A stretch of 64,000 nucleotides of DNA from Pholiota molesta. Taxonomy: Eukaryota > Basidiomycota > Agaricomycetes > Agaricales > Strophariaceae. The position numbers and the translations under genes were made by a program. Numbering within the stretch: the first letter of the stretch is position 1; every line of letters starts with the position of its first letter. Positions 10,701-22,687 of this stretch are shown piece after piece. The notes beneath the pieces are model-generated. The model saw nothing but the letters and a program-made list of their open reading frames with translations. It did not search any database and was not told the DNA's origin. The stretch covers positions 24,627-88,626 of the forward strand of contig JACGCK010000182.1 in NCBI GenBank assembly GCA_014925825.1, read 5' to 3'.

Positions 10701-13700
10701 CCACCTCTCAACTTTAACACCCTCTTCCGTGACCACCTCAAACAAACACGTCGCAATCTGCATAAAATTCGCTTCGCCGAAGAACGTTTTGAACTACAAG
10801 GCCAGGCTCATCGCGCGTCCTATGTTAAAGTCCGAAACCTTCTCTCAGGTGGCTCCGCTAAAAGACTCTACGACAACAAGTTCTCATCACTACCTCTTGC
10901 CCTATCCCCTGCCCCAACCTTCGATCCTACTAACTTGCTTACAGGACCAGAAAACATCAAGAACACAACAGTACATTACTTCGAAGATTTATATCGTCGA
11001 ACCCCTAGACCCCCACAGCAGAAACCATGGTTAAACACACCTTCCGTTCAAATAGTTGCAGATCGCGTAGCCCTTAACCCTTTCACCTGGCCTAAACCAA
11101 TCAGTCTGATCGAACTACGCACAATCCTCTCCAGAGGCAACTCCAAACCGACTCCAGGACCTGATGGATGGGAGAAATGGTTCGTGAAACATTTAAATGA
11201 CAAAGCTCTCCAGATCGTCGTGAACCTTCTCAACTACATAATCACCAACTCCCATTTCCCTGATTGCGTCAAACAAACCAACATATCCACTATCCATAAA
11301 CGTGGTCCAAACGTCTTCCTCTACAACTATAGAGGTATCGCCTGCAACAACCTCATCCTCAACCTACCTTTTGCATGGCTCAATTTCTTGCTCTCCCCTT
11401 ATGTTGCGAAACACTCTCTCATACCTGACTGCCAAATCGCAACCCAACCAGGAGTCCAAGGACGTGACCTCCTATCATTCATCGCACAACTCGAATGCTG
11501 GGCTGAACGCGAAAATGTACCTCTCTACCTCCTACAACGAGACCAGAAAAAGGGATTCGATATGCTTGAACCTCAAGGGTTCTACGATGCAATTAACGCT
11601 TATGGACTTCCTGCTTCCATCATTGATCTCGACTTCTCCTCTCAACAAAACGTACCCTACAGAGTCAAAACCGCTTATGGCTTTACTGACGATTTCATTG
11701 TCAATGGCGTCACGAAACAAGGAGGATCGTTATCACCTTTAAAATGCACCTTGACCACCAGCATGGCTAATCGCTGGATTTCAGACCTTATCAACGACGT
11801 CGATGGCGCTTTAACCATCTCCTCTCACAATGCGCGCACCAACAACCACCACTCCCCTCCTGATAACATCAAATTACCTGTTTGTATGACTGAAGCGATG
11901 GACGACTCTCTTCTGATTACTCTGACCCTTCCTGCAATGATGAAAGCCGCTCTCCATGCTGATCAATTTCAGGTCACCTATGGATGGGAATCCGAATGGC
12001 GGAAAAGCATGTTCTATGCTTATCGAGCTCCCGATTTTCCTCCAAACCAAGCCAACCTCCATATTTCCATCCCCTCCGTAAATTACGCTAACCCTTCCTC
12101 ACCTGAAACTTTCCAAAACATCGTTCCCGTCTCAACAGATCACACCACCTTTCTCCGTGTACCCATCAATAAACCAGACGCCCACTTCGCTCACCTACAA
12201 GACATCATTACCAACTTCTCTTTTCCCCTCCTCTCTCGCCCACTACCCATCACCGCTTTACGTCGAATTCTCTCCCAATCCCTTATCGCAAAAATCAGAC
12301 CCCTCTTAGCCTTTCAGACTATAACCCGCGAACACGCAAAAACTCTGGATCATATGCTTGCAAATAAAGTCCACGTTTACCTAGGAATGCCCTTCCGATT
12401 CACCTCCACCACCCTATCATCCCCTTTGTCTAAGTGGGGGCTGAACTTTCCTTCCATCTCACGTCTAAATGATTCACTTGCCGTCACCGGAATGCAACGC
12501 GACCTCAACCACATCATTCCCACTTTTCGCAACATGGCCACCATCACCCTTGCCGACTGGACCTGCCAACTTAATCATTGTCATTCGCCCCTCAGCCGAC
12601 CCCGCGAACGTCATTCCTTTTCACGATGCAAACGCCTACTACCATATTCATGGATTCATGCGCACCATGTCCTCCACCAATTAGACCTATCTTTCTGCTC
12701 AACTGATCTCAGTTTCATCACTTCAGGCAATGTCTCTCTGATCCATCTCTATAATCTAACCACACCCCTAAACCAAAACCGTTCATCTCTTATATCTCCT
12801 TCTCTTCTTTCTCATTTCCAAAATTCTGGTATATCTTTCCTACACCAAGTTGGCTACTGGATCTTTTCTAATAACTCCCTAACATTCACATTTAAACCTT
12901 ACAATCTCTCCTTTCCATATTATTACACTCTTACCCGCGAATGGCCGAAACTCTTCTCTTGGCTACAATCCCTTCCATATTCCCTTACAATTCTTTCCTA
13001 TCCTTCTATCCATCTTCTCCTCCCTCGCAACCTCCGTCAAAACCTGGCTGAGAAAGCAATTTATCGCCTCTACTCTTCCTGTCAAGCCTTTCCACACTCC
13101 GCTCCCTCACACATCTTCTCCTCCGACGCTTCCCACATATCCAAGTCCTCTATGTCTTCAGTCACCACCGCCGTCGTCGGCAACCAAAACGCCTTTGTTG
13201 CATCCCTAAATTCCTTCGGACGCCATGCCTCTATCCTTCAAGGCGAAACTTATGGTATCCTCATTTCGACACTACTCGCACGCAAACTTGTGACAGAGTC
13301 ACACAGTGACTTGCCTTCCCCTCTCATCCTCACTGACCACCTCAACTCCGTTAACCTCCTCAACAACTTCCTACGCCCCACCTCCTCCCCTCCTCTATCC
13401 TCTCTAAACTCCAACCCTGCCCGCTCCTTATACAGATGGATACTCAACATTTTCGTAAAGACCAGATCGAGAACTTTCAACATGTTCGTGCACATACTGA
13501 CTCCAAATCCCTTCCCAGCTGCCTAAACCGCCTCGCCGACCACATCGCATCCCAATCACAAAAGTTCCTAGGACCACCACCTTCTCTTCCCGTACCTACA
13601 TTTACCATGGACCAACTCACCCCTTACGACAACACCCACGGGTTCATTGAAGATAACCTCAATATTTTCATCAACGAAGCCCTAATACAACAATCACCAA

Positions 13701-14368
13701 CCTGCTTACCCTCCTTCATTGGCCACCAATCCCTCTACAACACCCTTCCCCCTCCAGAATATCCATACACTCGTGCAGTTTCCGCGTTTTCCGCTGCAAT
13801 CCAACTATACAGCCGTTCACAACAACTAGACTCTGCTCTCACCCGTTCAAAACGTCTCAAAGCCGATGTCCAACCCTGGTGCCGTTTCGGCTGCCCTGTT
13901 CTCGAAACATCACATCATATTTTCTCAACCTGTCCTCGATTCTCCCAGCTACGAATAAATGCAACCGCAGAACTCAGGACGATAACGGAAACAACACTCG
14001 AAACATTCCGCACCGACTTCCAACACCTGCCAGATCTCGCCCAACTCATCGACGGATTCTTCCTCGACCCCTACTCATGGCCAACTACAAGGACATACTA
14101 CTACTTTGGCGTCATCCCAAAGATCAACCTCCTTCCACACAACCTACCACATCTATCAGACATTCAACTTCAACGCATACACCAACACATCTCAAACGAC
14201 CTTCACTCATCAGCAATCAAATTAGCTGGTAGAATCTGGGGCATCGTTCGCCGCTCTTTCTCACCCTTTCATCCTACTGCAAGAAAACCGACCGTCCTCA
14301 CCCTTCCCTCACACTTATCCCACATCACCACATCATCCACTCGTCTCTCCATCAAATATACTACATAA
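7752..14368 (+). CDS. LINE polyprotein: gag-like, endonuclease, reverse transcriptase, RNase H (one frameshift)
   Basis: Encodes the proteins for target-primed reverse transcription of the element. The main frame runs 7752-13526 (1924 codons) and continues in the -1 frame to 14368. Residues 1-300 are a gag-like region, 310-440 a Gln/Asn-rich coiled coil, and about 555-575 a hydrophobic segment. From about 580 comes an exonuclease-endonuclease-phosphatase domain (LAINANGLSDP, GETKSA, GDINATL, STDHRAIES). The RT spans about 1120-1430 with GPDGWEKW, motif A QRDQKKGFD and motif C EAMDDSLL. RNase H begins near 1790 (IFSSDAS, GETYGI, LTDHLNS) and ends in the shifted frame with HVRAHTDSKS. The shift lies at a TTT run at 13475-13477; one more T would restore a single frame of about 2,200 codons. 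A Cys/His-containing tail follows. It could be an active copy if the shift is a sequencing error. Confidence 0.88.
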
Positions 14369-14562
14369 CTTCTTCGTCTCTTCCATACATACTTCTCCTC
14401 CTTACTCTATCTCTGCCAGCCGGTAGCTTTCCCACAGGGTTTTGACGCACCCGCGCTGAGCATCATATGTATATCTCATATCTACTACTTCCTGTACCCT
14501 CACGACGCGCTAACGAGGTAGCCTTGCTTACCTGAGTTACTTACGTAACGTAGTTAGCCAAA

Positions 14563-14590
14563 ATTTCATTTCATTTCATTTCATTTCCTT
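14563..14590 (+). repeat. (TTTCA)n 3' tail of the LINE
   Basis: Five near-perfect TTTCA units follow the 3' UTR of the element. Some LINE groups end in short tandem repeats rather than poly(A), and this is taken as the 3' terminus of the insertion. Confidence 0.7.
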
Positions 14591-14794
14591 TCACAACCTT
14601 TACCAGTGTAAGTAAGGCCCTCCGTGAAGGCTTTTCAAGAAGCGCCTTTCTCTTCGCTGGTCTGTGATAAGATCACAAAATAATTGAAGACTCCCCGTGT
14701 TAGTCGCTCTGATAGTCGGCATGAACCGGTTCCATGACTCAATTTCGGTTGGGATCGGAAAATTGGCTATGTACATATGTTGACGCTCCCTGCA

Positions 14795-14800
14795 TATAAA
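14795..14800 (+). promoter_or_regulatory. TATA box of the alternative oxidase gene
   Basis: TATAAA within GCATATAAAAAGGGAG lies 73 bp upstream of the AOX start codon, a normal spacing for a fungal TATA box with a leader of about 45 bases. Confidence 0.6.
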
Positions 14801-14872
14801 AAGGGAGAGAGAGGACTTGTGGTCTTCGCACCCGAACGCGCAAAACTTCTATCTTATCATCTATAGACTATT

Positions 14873-16636
14873 ATGATCACGACATCATTGGTCAAATCGG
14901 CCTCTCCTGCTCTAAAGTTAACTTGCTCAGCTGCTCATTATGCCGCTTTCTCCGCGTTAACAGTACCAGCCGCCCGTGGGACTTTGCTTCATGGAACCCT
15001 AGCAAAGCAGCTCACCGTGGCGAGTTGCAGGAATATCTCTACCTCCTCAACCCTATACAATGACGCCATGTCCAAGAGATCCCCTCTAGATGTCCCCCCG
15101 ATGCATAGAGGTATGCAGAAGTCATCTTGCCCCCTGTTATTATGATGTCATCATCGTCTTACTGGGTTTTCTCCAGTCCCACCAGATATTCGGAATCAGG
15201 ATGTTGGCACCATTCCAGCGCAGAAAGTTCCAGACAAAATCCAGGGGGATTGGGTTTTATTTCATCCCGTCTATTCTCCGGAGGAGCTTAAGGCTGTTGA
15301 GGTAATGAAGTTCACGTTTTTAGTCCCGGTAAACCTTTTTCATGCACGAAATTTTAGGTCCTTCATCATAAAGAAAAAACCATGGGAGATACGTTTGCTC
15401 GCGCCCTTGTCAGTTTCGCTCGACGAACCTTTGACTTTGTATTGGGTTATAAGCATCCTGACAAGCCTCCTTCGCCCGATATGACCTTGGATCAGTTGCG
15501 GAAAGCGGGTTATGTGCTTTCAGAAAAACAATGGCTTGACGTGAGGCTTCACCTACATGCCATTTCAGATTTTGAAATCTGACATACATGATTTGATAGC
15601 GTATCTTGTTTTTGGAGTCCATAGCTGGTTGCCCTGGGATGGTCGCCGCAACTCTTCGTCACTTGCAAAGCCTGCGTCTTATGGTGAGCACTGTCTTGAT
15701 GTATAGTCTAGGTCAACAACGGCTAATTTCTACTTCAGCGTCATGACAGCGGCTGGTAAGTTCAGAAGATCTCGCCTCCTTTTGGAAATGCTTACACCAT
15801 AATAGGATTCATACTCTTTTGGAGGAGGCCGAAAATGAGCGAATGCATCTGATGTATGCTCTCTCTTCGTATATTCCTTCATAGATTCTTTTGTTAATAT
15901 CGTTTTTACCAAGGTCCTTTATGACTCTTCGAAAGACGACTCCCTTCTATCGTCTTATGATTCTTGGAGCTCAGGGAATCTTCTACAATCTATTTTGTGA
16001 GTACGTTCAAAGATATCCTGGAACGAACGTTGTGTTGATTCTTTGCTTGTAAGTTATTTCGTATTTGATATCTCCAAAGATTTGTCATCGATTCGTCGGT
16101 TATCTGGAAGAGGAGGCAGTCATAACTTAGTGAGTATCTTTTTTTGAATGGACAATCACCATCATCAACTTTTTCTACAGTACGCGGTGTATCTCTGATT
16201 TGGAAGCTGGTAAAATTCCGGAATGGTAACTTTCTGATTCACTGCGTCATGATGGCCCGGAATACTCACAATCGCTATTGTAGGACTGATGAACCAGCTC
16301 CGGAAATTGCTATAAATTATTGGCGCCTTCCGAAAGACGCCAAGCTGTTGGACATGATATACGCGGTGAGGTCTGATGAGACCACTCACAGATTTGTAAA
16401 TCATAGTCTGGCCAACTTGGACCCTTCGACGGACGTCAATCCCTTTGCCATACGTGAACCCGACATGCTTGTCAAAGGCAAAAAGATCGAGTATGTGACT
16501 TGGATGTTCACCATCGTCGCAGTTCGTTAACAATCTCATCGTTAGGTTCGCACGTTCGGAATCTGAAGACTACGTCAAACAATCTCACGAACTGTTATCG
16601 GAGATCAAGCAGCAAGGCAAGGAGGAGAATGCATAA
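14873..16636 (+). CDS. aox1: mitochondrial alternative oxidase
   Basis: Ubiquinol oxidase of the mitochondrial inner membrane, which passes electrons from ubiquinol to oxygen without proton pumping. Eleven exons give exactly 398 codons: 14873-15110, 15177-15301, 15358-15540, 15600-15683, 15739-15755, 15806-15853, 15914-15996, 16054-16129, 16181-16225, 16284-16490, 16546-16636. Residues 1-60 form a Ser/Ala/Arg-rich mitochondrial presequence. The diiron ligand motifs are all present: [33 protein letters not shown] and [12 protein letters not shown] (the last is usually RADEAxHRxVNH). A membrane-binding hydrophobic stretch (FYNLFFISYLIS) is split by an intron. Exon 5 is only 17 bp. All phases match without frameshift. 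The gene starts about 280 bp beyond the LINE tail, so the insertion now forms its distal upstream region. Confidence 0.95.
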
Positions 16637-16998
16637 GCCAACTACATCATTACTTTTCTTATCCATCGACGATTATTGCAATATTTTTATGTTAATCTAA
16701 TTGTATATAGGCTTACTTACTTTACATGCATACCACTCAATTCGGAAGTTTTCCATTTTTCCATTGTTACATACGCAACATTACTTACAAATAGACTTCA
16801 ATCCTCTTTAATCCCCTTCCTGCCGATTGGAGCTATGAGCTGCTATGAGGCGCTTCTAGTGATGATCTATTTTTGGATTCACTATGACAGCCTATGCCAT
16901 CATCATTGAAGTTCGAGTTCAGCTCGCTCTTTCGTCATCACATTCCATACGTCCTGCAGTGAGCTATCGCTGCTAGAGCTCAAAGGTCTGAACACTAG

Positions 16999-19900
16999 AT
17001 GGCGTCTGCATCGGATGGTTATAACTGCGAGACTACTTCTACCCACAACTTGTCCGACGGGGTGAAATTACAATCACAGGGGCCCAAAGATGCTGTCGTC
17101 CACCGACGCATCTTCATTGGTCCTATGCCAGAGAGAGTCATCTCGCAAACGGAAATGCAGGCAAACCAAAAGAACCCAAGACCACGCTAGGCAGCGTTTT
17201 CTCTTTATCACTGGAGCCCGATAAATCGCATGGTGGGGACAAGATCGAAGAGGTGACACGGTTGGTCAAGGCGCATGCATTCCGGTTTTTCGTGCATGAA
17301 GGCGGCGATCCACAGCACTGGGATGAACAGCAGGAAGACAATGTTGCAGACGAACTTATGAGGCGATGGAAGGTCAGCGATTGGGGTGAATTATGGACTC
17401 ATCGACATGATCGCCGCAAGGGCGCTGGCGGTTCAAATAATTGGTTCGGCACCAGCTTTGAAGTGGGAAGCTTATTGGGTGTCAACCTTTACAAGCAGGA
17501 GAGCACATCCATGCCAAAAATCCTCTCATGTCAAGCACGGAAGCGGGCACTTCGGCGACACAAGATGAACCTAACGAAGTTCAAGTCCTCGCCAGATCTA
17601 CCTCAACACCATTGACTTCGTCTTCGAAATCTCACCTACCAATATCCCGTATCGACACTACATCATCTAAAGTTAGCCATCACGAAACTATTCCCGAATC
17701 GCTGATGGTTAATGACCCCGAAATACGAGACGATGCCGTACCAACACCTGCGTCTTCAGTCACAAAATTGTTGCATGCAGGCCCAACGTCTGAGCAGGAG
17801 CAGAAAGCAAAATCTCAACCTGACTTACGAATATCACCAAAACCCCAAGAGGTAAACAGAGCGCAGACAGACATGCCTGCCACCAATGTAAAGGGCAAGG
17901 CAAGGATGGTTCACTACGAAGAGCTTCCCGATTCGAGTCCTTCTCCTCCAATGGCGCGACCTGCACCTCCTGAGGACGTGCTGAGCCGGAACGAGAGTAC
18001 GACAGATATAAACACTAGCTCGGCTGCTGCGCTACAGACAGAATTAGCGTTGGACCGTTCAACAAATCCACCCGAGGATGAAGTGAAATGGGGGGACATC
18101 TTTTACGAGGTGACGAGATGTCTCTTCGGCTGCCAGTGATTTTATTGACTTTCTGGAAAGATAGGATGCTTATTAGGGCGAGTTACACGAAGGATGAAGG
18201 CATAACACATTTGATGAAGAGATAAACCGGAGCACTCGAGACCTTCGTTATGAAGACTGGGGTGAATTCATCGTTGCTTGGCGTAAAGACAGTCTCGAAA
18301 TCTACAGAGACCATGTCAGTTCCCTTGGAATAATTCGCAATAGAGACTAACGCCTCATACAGCTCATACCCTGCAAAGAACGGATGACAGGACATAAACA
18401 TCTTTCATATGTCATTCCACTGAAGTCGTCCAGAACGAAACTATCATTGTTCTCGTTTACCGATTTAACATTTTGCATAACATGCGCGCCAACGACAAGC
18501 AAGGTCAACCCAGAGACATCTCGATGGATCTTTCATCGAGAGAAGGAAGGCACCAATATCTTCATATTCAAGCACAAAAGCAGGTCAAGAGCATATGATT
18601 GGATATGGCAGTTATGGTCTGTATGCAACTCTTATTGCAGCGGATTTTTTCTGATATATTTTACACGTCAGGCGTTCAATGGGCGGAGAACTTCCGCCCT
18701 CCATAGAGTGTATAATCCACGATTAAGCGTCAAAGTCACGATCGACATTCCAAAGGATGAATCAGGAAACGAGGAGCCGGCAAAGTTGTCACGCGCAAAA
18801 ATGTGATTCAACTCTGCATTGATTCTCTCCACGACGTCCCGGACTGGAAATATCTAGTTGACGAGGAGATTAAGAAAGGATATTCACTAGGGCTAGCCTG
18901 GCGCTCTAAGGCCGCCCTCGACTGGATATGGCTGGAGGACGATGTAAACGGCAAACCCAGGGAATGGGCCGTCCTATGTGGACTGCCGTTGAAGCAGTTG
19001 GTCGGTTTCGCATTCATTTTCAATCCATCTTATTGTCTTCGATGCTAACCTTTGCTCTAGGCTTCAGCGCCACCAGCCTTGGAGATTCGCGTCGCGTATC
19101 ACGCACCCAGTCATATACATCTGAAGGACGGTACTATCGCAGAAGAACCACCTTCCATCGAAGGCTACTTGGACCGAATCAGACCAAACACGCAGACGAA
19201 GCAGTCTACCTACCTCTCAGTTCATCAAGGCAATATTTTTCTACTGAACCCGGTCAACGCATCGCCGCCAATGCCACCAGGATTGCTTCATATTTCAACT
19301 GGAAGTCTCGATGCCCAGATTCAGAGCCTTCGGCACGTAGAGACGCGGCGTGGGATGAACCAGATCATGACAGCGACTGCAGTCTTGGATCTGCGCACAA
19401 TTATCGCTGTGCGCAGGTCCTTCCATGCAGTTCCGTCACATATGCACAACGACACTGAAGCCAAGGATGAAGAAAGGCAGTATAAGAACTTCACCGCAGA
19501 GCCAAGAACGGCAGAGGACGAGGAGGATGAAGGCGGAGACGCTGGCCTTGCCAAAATTCAGGATCGCACACGAACCAGAATAAGGCGATCATTCGAACTG
19601 TTGCTGAAAACGGGGCACGTCCTTCGATTTGAGGTATGCAACGTCTAAAAACGTGGCTAAACGCGGTTTGCTCACCAATGCATCTTTAGGCACATTCTTC
19701 TGGGGTTGCACTGGAGTGGATCGACAGACTTCGGGCGCTTGTAATCTATTGGAAACTGCGACACCGTACCGATGCAAAGCAAGAGATCGAGCTTGCGCAA
19801 GCAATGCGACCTCGGTTGACCCCACAACACGGGTGCATGCCGAAGACGAGGAACTTCCTCCTGACCCTCCAGCAGATCTGTCTGCCCCTTTGCTGCGATG

Positions 19901-20519
19901 GATTCTTTGTACAATTGGTGCGTTTTGGAAGGTTGCAAAGCGCTATCCAAGTTTGGTCGCCTATACATGAGAAAAGGTCTGCGAGGGCAATATAAGTAAG
20001 CCAAAAGTATTTTTATAGGTGATGTGATTATTGATGCTCATGGAATAGACTTGTCCAACTCTATTTGGTGGCCGGTCATCTTGTTCACTTCCGCATCAAT
20101 GGTCATTCCTCGATATACCCGGCCATGCGGAAGAAAATTAATTTGCTGGACGCATATGTCTGTTCAGGCTACTTGGCGACACAATGCCTGCCAAAGGACA
20201 ATATCAACCAAACGAGGAGCCCGCCCCGCGGCGGTACCAGGACGGGTTGGAAACGAATGATCGCGAAGAGGATATGCTCTTTGTTGTCTGGTACCGCCCG
20301 CAACCCCAAATGTTTGATGCTGACCAGGATCCAACGGTCACGCCGGTTGTCTCGAAGTCGGTTCCCGGCTTATCTGCTAAGAACAAGATGCTGGTGTTCA
20401 AGACGAGAAGTATTCTCGAGCGTGATGCTTGGTGTTGGGCTATAAATTCTGAGATCGAGAAAATCGTTAGAGCTCAGAAACCTCGGGAGAAATGCTACGA
20501 GAAACAGGCAGCTTGTTGA
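16999..20519 (+). CDS. Spo71-like PH-domain protein, frame broken at several homopolymers
   Basis: Large protein with PH-domain-like segments. The conserved pieces resemble the fungal Spo71 family, whose yeast member recruits the lipid-transfer protein Vps13 to the prospore membrane; this assignment is by recalled pattern. Visible landmarks are HRRIFIGPMPERVISQTE near the start, the RFFVHEGG and WKVSDWGELW region, a long Ser/Thr-rich linker (17.53-18.08 kb), a first PH-like core (YEDWGEFIVAWRKDSLEIY, SYVIPLKSS), a middle block (WAVLCGLPLKQ, ALEWIDRLRALVIYWKLR) and a C-terminal core (WYRPQPQMFD, MLVFKTRSILERDAWCWAI). Introns lie near 18110, 18299, 18620, 19003, 19635 and 20007. The reading frame steps by -1 at about eight places, each fixed by one added base in a short run (17168, 17516, 18210, 18723, 18797, 19820, 19885, 20193). 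A sequencing cause is more likely than a pseudogene. The junction near 18109 remains unsolved. Confidence 0.65.
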
Positions 20520-20627
20520 AATTGACGAGGTAGTATCCGGTCAATTTTTCTGATATTTTCTTGCTTTTCTTGGAATGGAGGACTCCGAAAACTTGGATAA
20601 ATTAATGGATAGCATAATGTATATAGT

Positions 20628-21250
20628 CTACTTTCTCTTGGGTTTCTTAACACTGTAATGGAATTAGTCCCAGATAATATGAATCATCTAATGTTGGCAC
20701 TTACCCATATCTACTGCGAGATGTAGCACGGTTGACAACCCCAGCGAAATCGAGGGCTCCGCGAACAAGCTTGTAACTGGGAAATGTAATGTATGTGAAT
20801 ATTGAACCTATTTGAACGTATTTGCAGCACTCACCCCACACCGGGCAAATCCTTTGTACGACCTCCTCTTACTAAAACGACACTGTGCTCCTGCAAGTTG
20901 TGTCCCTCTCCTTGGATGTACGCCATCAGAGATTTTCCCGTTGACAACTTTACACGAGCGACTTTTCGCTTGGCAGAGTTGGGCTTCTTGGGAGTGGCGA
21001 TGATGAGACGGGTGACGACACCCTTGCGCTGTGGGGAGGTCTCTAGCAGTGGTGACTTGGATTTCACTTGCTTTTTGGGGACCCTCTTCGCGCGAATTGA
21101 CTGGTTCATGGTTCGGAGCGCTGCTGGCGTCGCATGGAAGGAGCGGAATGGAATGGGAGACGGCAGGGGGCTATGGTGCAGAGACGGCCTGACAAGCGAT
21201 GGGGCCCATATCGAGGAGCTGCGAGCCAGGGCCCGGAGTGACGCGAGCAT
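20628..21250 (-). CDS. MRPS12: mitochondrial small-subunit ribosomal protein uS12m
   Basis: Component of the mitochondrial ribosome decoding centre (bacterial S12 homologue). Three exons, 21250-20835, 20776-20705 and 20652-20628, give 170 codons with consistent phases. Residues 1-45 are a Ser/Arg-rich presequence; the mature part shows [46 protein letters not shown] and, after the first intron, [16 protein letters not shown]. The protein ends in the basic tail YGVKKPKRK from a 25 bp last exon. The start was placed at the methionine before [12 protein letters not shown] because it gives a mitochondrial presequence; an upstream in-frame ATG at 21325 gives a less typical N-terminus. The gene converges with the Spo71-like gene (108 bp) and diverges from NSE2. 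Confidence 0.95.
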
Positions 21251-21390
21251 TGAGGAGGATGGTGGCAAGTGATCCGGAGGCGCAGGCCAGAAATGCCTTT
21301 GTTTGCAGGAACGCCCCGTAGCCAAACAACTGAGGCGCGTCCACGCCTAATGAGTTAGCTTGAACCACTGCCACACACGCGTTCCATATC

Positions 21391-22687
21391 ATGCCTGTAG
21401 CTACCACTTCGCGTCAAAGGGCGTCGCGGCGCCAGAATTCGGAAGAAATCGAAGACGCGCGCAACACGCAAGCGAGTCGCACGGAAGATGTTAGCGACGA
21501 GGATCAGCCAGTCGCGAAAGTAAAAAAGGAGAAAAAGGGAAAGAGAAAGGCAGTCGTCGAGGAGGATGACGACGACGTTGTGGTTCCTGATCTCGACGAT
21601 GAAGACGACGAGGATAGGATTGACGTCGCGAACTTCCCTAATCAACCACTAGCCAAAGCCGACCTACACAAGCTCAAGGGTATCGCGCAAGACTGGGAGT
21701 CCATGGCTTCTCAGATCGGACAACAGTCTAGCATATATAAAGACGTGGCTATTGCCATGGCCGAATCTGGAGAGGCAGACACAAACTCTTCAAAGGTATT
21801 GAAAAACGCGTTTAACACTTCCCAGACCCATAATGTTGCTGAACGTCTTTTCAGGACTTGCAATTGCTGGACCGAGATATGCGAGATTTTCTGGACGTCT
21901 GTACCGAGATGACGCTGCACGCTAAGGCTCTTGATGCTCTGCACCAACGTATCGCATCGGGCGACGCAGTGGTCAGTGTAGTTCAACTTTTTCGACAGCT
22001 GCAATTGACTCAACGCTGTTCTTAGACTGACCCTCAAGAACTGTACGAAACAGGCCTGAAACAAGGAATGGAAGAATATGCAGGCAAAACGACCCGACAG
22101 AAATATGCAAAAGATAGACGATATAACGAATTCCAAACGAGTATATGGGTATGTGAAGTCATATGCATCGCTTGAACGAGAAAGGTTTTGATAACACAAA
22201 ATAGGATGTTAATCATCCTAACGAGCCGATGCCTCCACTTACCAACTTCATACCCCGGGGTATGTGTTTATCTCCACCAATGACCCTTTCGATAATTTCA
22301 GACCTTTGCAGAGGACGGTGATGATTCTGACGACGACGACGACCTGGAAATGGGTGGAGCTACTCAAAACTACAACTGCCCTATCAGCTTGACCATTTTG
22401 GTCAATCCCGTAACATCGTACGCTCAATCTATTTTCGTCTTTTCCCTTTTTGACACTTTCTACTTTTCTTCAGGCGCATTTGCGGCCACAGTTTCTCTAA
22501 AAGTTCTATCGTAGAATATTTCCAGGTCCCCACCAGACCTATGAAGTGTCCGGCTTCTGGTTGCAATAAATCCTTCAGGCTATCCGACTGTCAAGCCGAT
22601 TCGGACCTGGCCAAGAAGGTCAAGACTCACCAGCGTCGCCTGGCGTTGGCTAGAGAAGACAGCGACGCTGAAGAAGTCATTGACTAA
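21391..22687 (+). CDS. NSE2: E3 SUMO-protein ligase NSE2/MMS21 of the SMC5-SMC6 complex
   Basis: Nuclear SUMO ligase subunit that acts with SMC5-SMC6 in DNA repair and chromosome segregation. Six exons (21391-21795, 21855-21971, 22026-22148, 22205-22259, 22312-22417, 22474-22687) give 339 codons with matching phases. The N-terminal 75 residues are acidic and lysine-rich; the middle is helical and would bind SMC5. The C-terminal SP-RING/MIZ-type domain has CPISLTILVNPVTS, then RICGHSFSKSSIVEYF and MKCPASGCNKSF, giving the expected Cys and His zinc ligands. The ring is split by the last intron. It diverges from MRPS12 with only 140 bp between start codons, so the two probably share a promoter region. 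No frameshift is needed. Confidence 0.92.

Larger units (their letters stand above)
7626..14597 (+). mobile_element. LINE-type non-LTR retrotransposon with RNase H
   Basis: A nearly full-length non-LTR element. It has a short leader after the CCA tract, one long coding region with gag-like, apurinic-type endonuclease, reverse transcriptase and RNase H segments, a 3' UTR of about 200 bp, and a terminal TTTCA repeat in place of poly(A). No long terminal repeats or integrase are present. Codon bias is strongly toward C-ending and A-ending codons, with few G, unlike the flanking host genes. I could not identify target-site duplications, so the outer ends are approximate. The domain order agrees with basidiomycete LINEs of the Tad-like or related RNase-H-bearing groups, but the exact clade needs a phylogeny. 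Confidence 0.85.

Noticed and set aside
10319..10756. Antisense ORFs within the LINE
   Set aside because: Shadow frames created by the G-poor codon use of the element.
13436..13526. Programmed -1 frameshift in the LINE between the RT-RNase H frame and the downstream frame
   Set aside because: No slippery heptamer in the right phase was found, and the same kind of one-base gap at short runs occurs in many host genes nearby. A sequencing loss at the T3 run is simpler.
16999..20519. Spo71-like gene as a pseudogene
   Set aside because: All frame steps are one-base losses at runs and no stop codon or missing splice site lies between them. Decay would leave other damage.
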